Program-made: the position numbers and the translations under genes | Part shown: piece by piece, positions 62,157 through 64,000 of the stretch | Layout: every line of letters starts with the position of its first letter | How positions within the stretch are numbered: the first letter of the stretch is position 1 | Source: Ideonella sp. | GTDB lineage: Bacteria > Pseudomonadota > Gammaproteobacteria > Burkholderiales > Burkholderiaceae_C | Reading direction: 5' to 3' | DNA: 64,000 bases | Assembly (NCBI GenBank): GCA_016721465.1 | Contig: JADKIA010000004.1 | Span: forward strand, 310,001 to 374,000 | Notes under the pieces: model-generated | What the model saw: the letters and a program-made list of their open reading frames with translations, nothing else | Told to the model about the DNA's origin: nothing | Database searches by the model: none

Positions 62157-63070
62157 GCCGCGCCACGCGTCGGCTGCTGTTTGTCGGCCAGGCGGTGCTC
62201 GACCAGGTGTTCTGCGTCGAACGGCTGAGCGCGGAGGCAGGCAAGGGCCAAGCCAGCGATCACCGTGCGCAGGCCGGTGGCCTGGCGACCAACGCGGCCA
62301 GGGCAGCGCAGCGCCTGCGCGATCCATCAAACAAGCTGTCGGTGCGACTGGCCTCGGCGGTGGGGGACGATGCAGCAGGCTTGCTGCTGCAACAAGACCT
62401 CGGCGATGAAGGCATTGATCTGGGCGCCCTGGCCTGCGTCGCGGGCGCACGCACCAGCGTCTCGGCCGTGCTGGTCGACAGCCTGGGCGAGCGCCAGATC
62501 CACAACTTTCGCGGCGACGCCTTGGTGCGGGCGCCGGTGCCCGAGGCAGCGAGCTTCGACGGCGTGGTCGGCGTGCTGGTCGACCCACGCTGGCCGGCAG
62601 CGGCCATGGCGGCGCTGGCCCATGCGCGGGCCGCGCACATCGTGTCGGTGCTCGATGCCGAAGTGGCACCGCGCGAGGTTCTGCGCACCCTGGTGCCGCT
62701 GGCCGATTGGTGTGTGTTTTCCCGCGCGGGCCTGTCGGCCTGGGGTGGAGACGCCGACCTGCCCGCGGCCGAAGCCCTGGCCCTGGCGGCCCGCGCGACC
62801 TCGGGCGTCGAACTGGTCGTCACCTTGGGGGCCGACGGCGCGCAGTGGCATCGACCCGACGGCACCTGTCACGTGCTGCCGGCATTCCGGGTGCCCGTGG
62901 TCGACACCAATGGGGCGGGCGACGTGATGCATGGCGCGCTGCTGCTGTCGCTGGCCGAGGGCCGGCCGCCGGCCGCCGCGCTGCGCCGTGCGATGGCCGC
63001 CGCGGCGCTGGCGTGCAGCGGCCAATGCCCAGACCGGGCCGAACTCGACCGATTCATGGAGACCGTGTGA
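62153..63070 (+). CDS. PfkB family sugar kinase resembling sulfofructose kinase YihV
   Basis: This 305-residue ribokinase-fold enzyme has VDTNGAGDVMHGALL with the catalytic Asp and anion hole, and the pattern GKGQASDHRAQAGGLATNAA at the sugar site. It resembles E. coli YihV along much of its length (SAVLVDSLGERQIHNF, LVDPRWPAAAM). Lys31, Asn118 and Arg146 align with YihV Lys27, Asn109 and Arg138, which I recall as sulfonate-binding residues. This points to phosphorylation of 6-deoxy-6-sulfofructose. A GTG start overlaps the previous stop. A 2-keto-3-deoxygluconate or tagatose-phosphate kinase is the alternative. Confidence 0.8.
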   Translation: MSRATRRLLFVGQAVLDQVFCVERLSAEAGKGQASDHRAQAGGLATNAARAAQRLRDPSNKLSVRLASAVGDDAAGLLLQQDLGDEGIDLGALACVAGARTSVSAVLVDSLGERQIHNFRGDALVRAPVPEAASFDGVVGVLVDPRWPAAAMAALAHARAAHIVSVLDAEVAPREVLRTLVPLADWCVFSRAGLSAWGGDADLPAAEALALAARATSGVELVVTLGADGAQWHRPDGTCHVLPAFRVPVVDTNGAGDVMHGALLLSLAEGRPPAAALRRAMAAAALACSGQCPDRAELDRFMETV

Positions 63071-64000
63071 TGGATGCAGTTTCGAGTGCCGGCAAACGCT
63101 GGCGCCTGCGCCGCCTGGCCGATGCGAAGGGCTTCTTTTCAATGGTGGCCATCGACCAACGCCCGCCGATCTTTGCCCAATTGGCCAAGGCCACCGGCAT
63201 CGCGCCCGACGACGTGCCATTTGCCGACATCGTGGCCGCCAAGCGGGTGCTGGCGCAGGGCTTTGCCAGCGAGGCCAGCGCGATGCTGGTCGATCCGAAC
63301 TGGGGCTATCCGGCAGCAGCCGATGTGCTGAACCCGGCCGCCGGCCTGGTGATGACGCTGGAAGACCACCGCACCACACCCGACCGGCGCTCCTCTCCGA
63401 TTGCCGATTGGTCGGTCGACAAGATTCGCGCCTTGGGCGGTGACGCCGTCAAGCTGCTGGCCTGGTACCACCCCCAGGCGTCGGCCGCCGTGCGTGAGCA
63501 CCAGCAGGCCTTCGTGCAGCAGGTCGGGGAAGACTGCGCGCGCTGCGAACTGCCCTTCGTGCTGGAGTTGCTGCTTTACCCGCTGCACACCGACGACGCC
63601 AGCGCCTACCGAGAAGACCTGGCCAAACGCGCCGACGAAGTGCTGCAAAGTGTGGAGACCTTTGCCGCCGCGCGTTTCCAGGTCGACCTGTTCAAGCTGG
63701 AAAGCCCCCTGCCGGCAGAAGACGTGCCCGCGCTCGACGCGCCGGCCGCCGACACCTGCCAGCGGCACTTCCTCGCGTTGAACGCCGCCTGTGCTGGGCG
63801 ACCCTGGGTCATGCTTTCAGCCGGCGCGTCGGCCGGCGCCTTCGAGCGCGTGGTCGGGCACGCCGCCCGCGCCGGCGCGGCGGGCTTCCTGGCCGGGCGG
63901 GCGTTGTGGGCCGACGGACTGGCGCTGTGGCCCGACCAGGCCGCCGTGGCGCAACATCTGCGCACTGTAGGCCTGCATCGTCTGAGGCACCTCAAGGCGC
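63070..64000 (+). CDS. Class I aldolase resembling sulfofructose-1-phosphate aldolase YihT/LacD (cut by window edge)
   Basis: This gene starts in a TGATG overlap with the kinase and runs out of the window; about 310 residues are seen and the stop is missing. It belongs to the LacD/YihT class I aldolases: FFSMVAIDQRPP, AMLVDPNWGYPAA, GGDAVKLLAWYHP and WVMLSAGASAGAFERVV, GAAGFLAGRALWA. Schiff-base Lys209 lies in VDLFKLESPL, matching the YihT motif DLYKVEMPL. It would split sulfofructose-1-phosphate into dihydroxyacetone phosphate and sulfolactaldehyde. Tagatose-1,6-bisphosphate aldolase is the alternative. Confidence 0.8.
   Translation, partial: MDAVSSAGKRWRLRRLADAKGFFSMVAIDQRPPIFAQLAKATGIAPDDVPFADIVAAKRVLAQGFASEASAMLVDPNWGYPAAADVLNPAAGLVMTLEDHRTTPDRRSSPIADWSVDKIRALGGDAVKLLAWYHPQASAAVREHQQAFVQQVGEDCARCELPFVLELLLYPLHTDDASAYREDLAKRADEVLQSVETFAAARFQVDLFKLESPLPAEDVPALDAPAADTCQRHFLALNAACAGRPWVMLSAGASAGAFERVVGHAARAGAAGFLAGRALWADGLALWPDQAAVAQHLRTVGLHRLRHLKA

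Noticed and set aside
60012..62669. An 885-codon open frame on the minus strand
   Set aside because: It is antisense to the two zinc dehydrogenases and the kinase, whose motifs are intact; its composition is that of a shadow frame.
62153..64000. Plain tagatose-6-phosphate kinase plus tagatose-bisphosphate aldolase pair
   Set aside because: Not fully excluded, but the kinase resembles YihV at the sulfonate-binding residues and the operon carries hpsN and a TRAP system, so the sulfosugar reading is favoured.

Overview
The window is GC-rich, densely coded DNA with the gene content of a betaproteobacterium of the order Burkholderiales, probably the Rubrivivax/Leptothrix/Comamonadaceae side. The signs are the dapC-dapD-pilU-prmB order, CTG-N10-CAG LexA boxes, Bug-type solute-binding proteins, MocR, LacI and GntR regulators, and many ATGA/GTGA/TGATG overlaps between genes. 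Names come from reading the sequence and from memory of the families; no searches were run.

Positions 1-28.5 kb are mostly core genome: smc (cut by the left edge), queF, an MFS carrier, a SET-domain protein, dapC, dapD, pilU, prmB, an ABC-F protein, ohr, an asparaginase divergent from lexA across two LexA boxes, a helix-hairpin-helix protein, a penicillin-acylase-family enzyme, two related small hypothetical proteins, a DUF1993 protein, a D-2-hydroxyacid dehydrogenase, a split chromate transporter, a LysE exporter, imuB-imuA with a LexA box, msbA, an AhpD-like protein, an aldo/keto reductase, a cupin, and a TPR-GGDEF-EAL protein. A 95-bp MITE-like element closes this part.

Positions 28.7-64 kb read as one organosulfonate/sulfosugar catabolic island in four blocks. 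(A) 28.7-35.6 kb: a MocR regulator with tandem CTGGAC repeats, divergent from a histidinol-dehydrogenase-like enzyme (sulfopropanediol dehydrogenase type), a Bug protein, a DegT aminotransferase and a choline-sulfatase-like sulfatase. (B) 35.7-46.6 kb, minus strand: a nine-gene run of IlvD/Edd dehydratase, TonB receptor, HpcH/HpaI aldolase, sugar ABC importer, Gfo/Idh/MocA protein and an SDR sugar dehydrogenase, with a divergent LacI regulator and a TGTTA-N4-TAACA operator. These families match a sulfo-Entner-Doudoroff route but also fit ordinary non-phosphorylative sugar oxidation. (C) 47.9-53.4 kb: a sulfolactate module of suyA, suyB, slcC, comC and a Bug protein, with a divergent GntR regulator. 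(D) 53.4-64 kb: a LacI regulator with two operators, a small membrane protein, a TRAP transporter, hpsN, an SDR, two zinc alcohol dehydrogenases, a PfkB kinase resembling YihV and a class I aldolase resembling YihT (cut by the right edge).

The proposed flow is as follows. A sulfosugar or dihydroxypropanesulfonate (DHPS) is imported by the ABC, TonB or TRAP systems. It is cleaved either through 2-keto-3-deoxy-6-sulfogluconate (block B) or through sulfofructose-1-phosphate (block D) to give sulfolactaldehyde. HisD-type enzymes oxidise DHPS, and possibly sulfolactaldehyde, to sulfolactate. SlcC and ComC interconvert its stereoisomers, and SuyAB splits (R)-sulfolactate into pyruvate and sulfite. 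No sulfolactaldehyde aldehyde dehydrogenase, lactonase, GH31 sulfoquinovosidase or sulfoquinovose isomerase is visible in the window. Block C is the best supported part; the sulfosugar assignments of B and D are inference.
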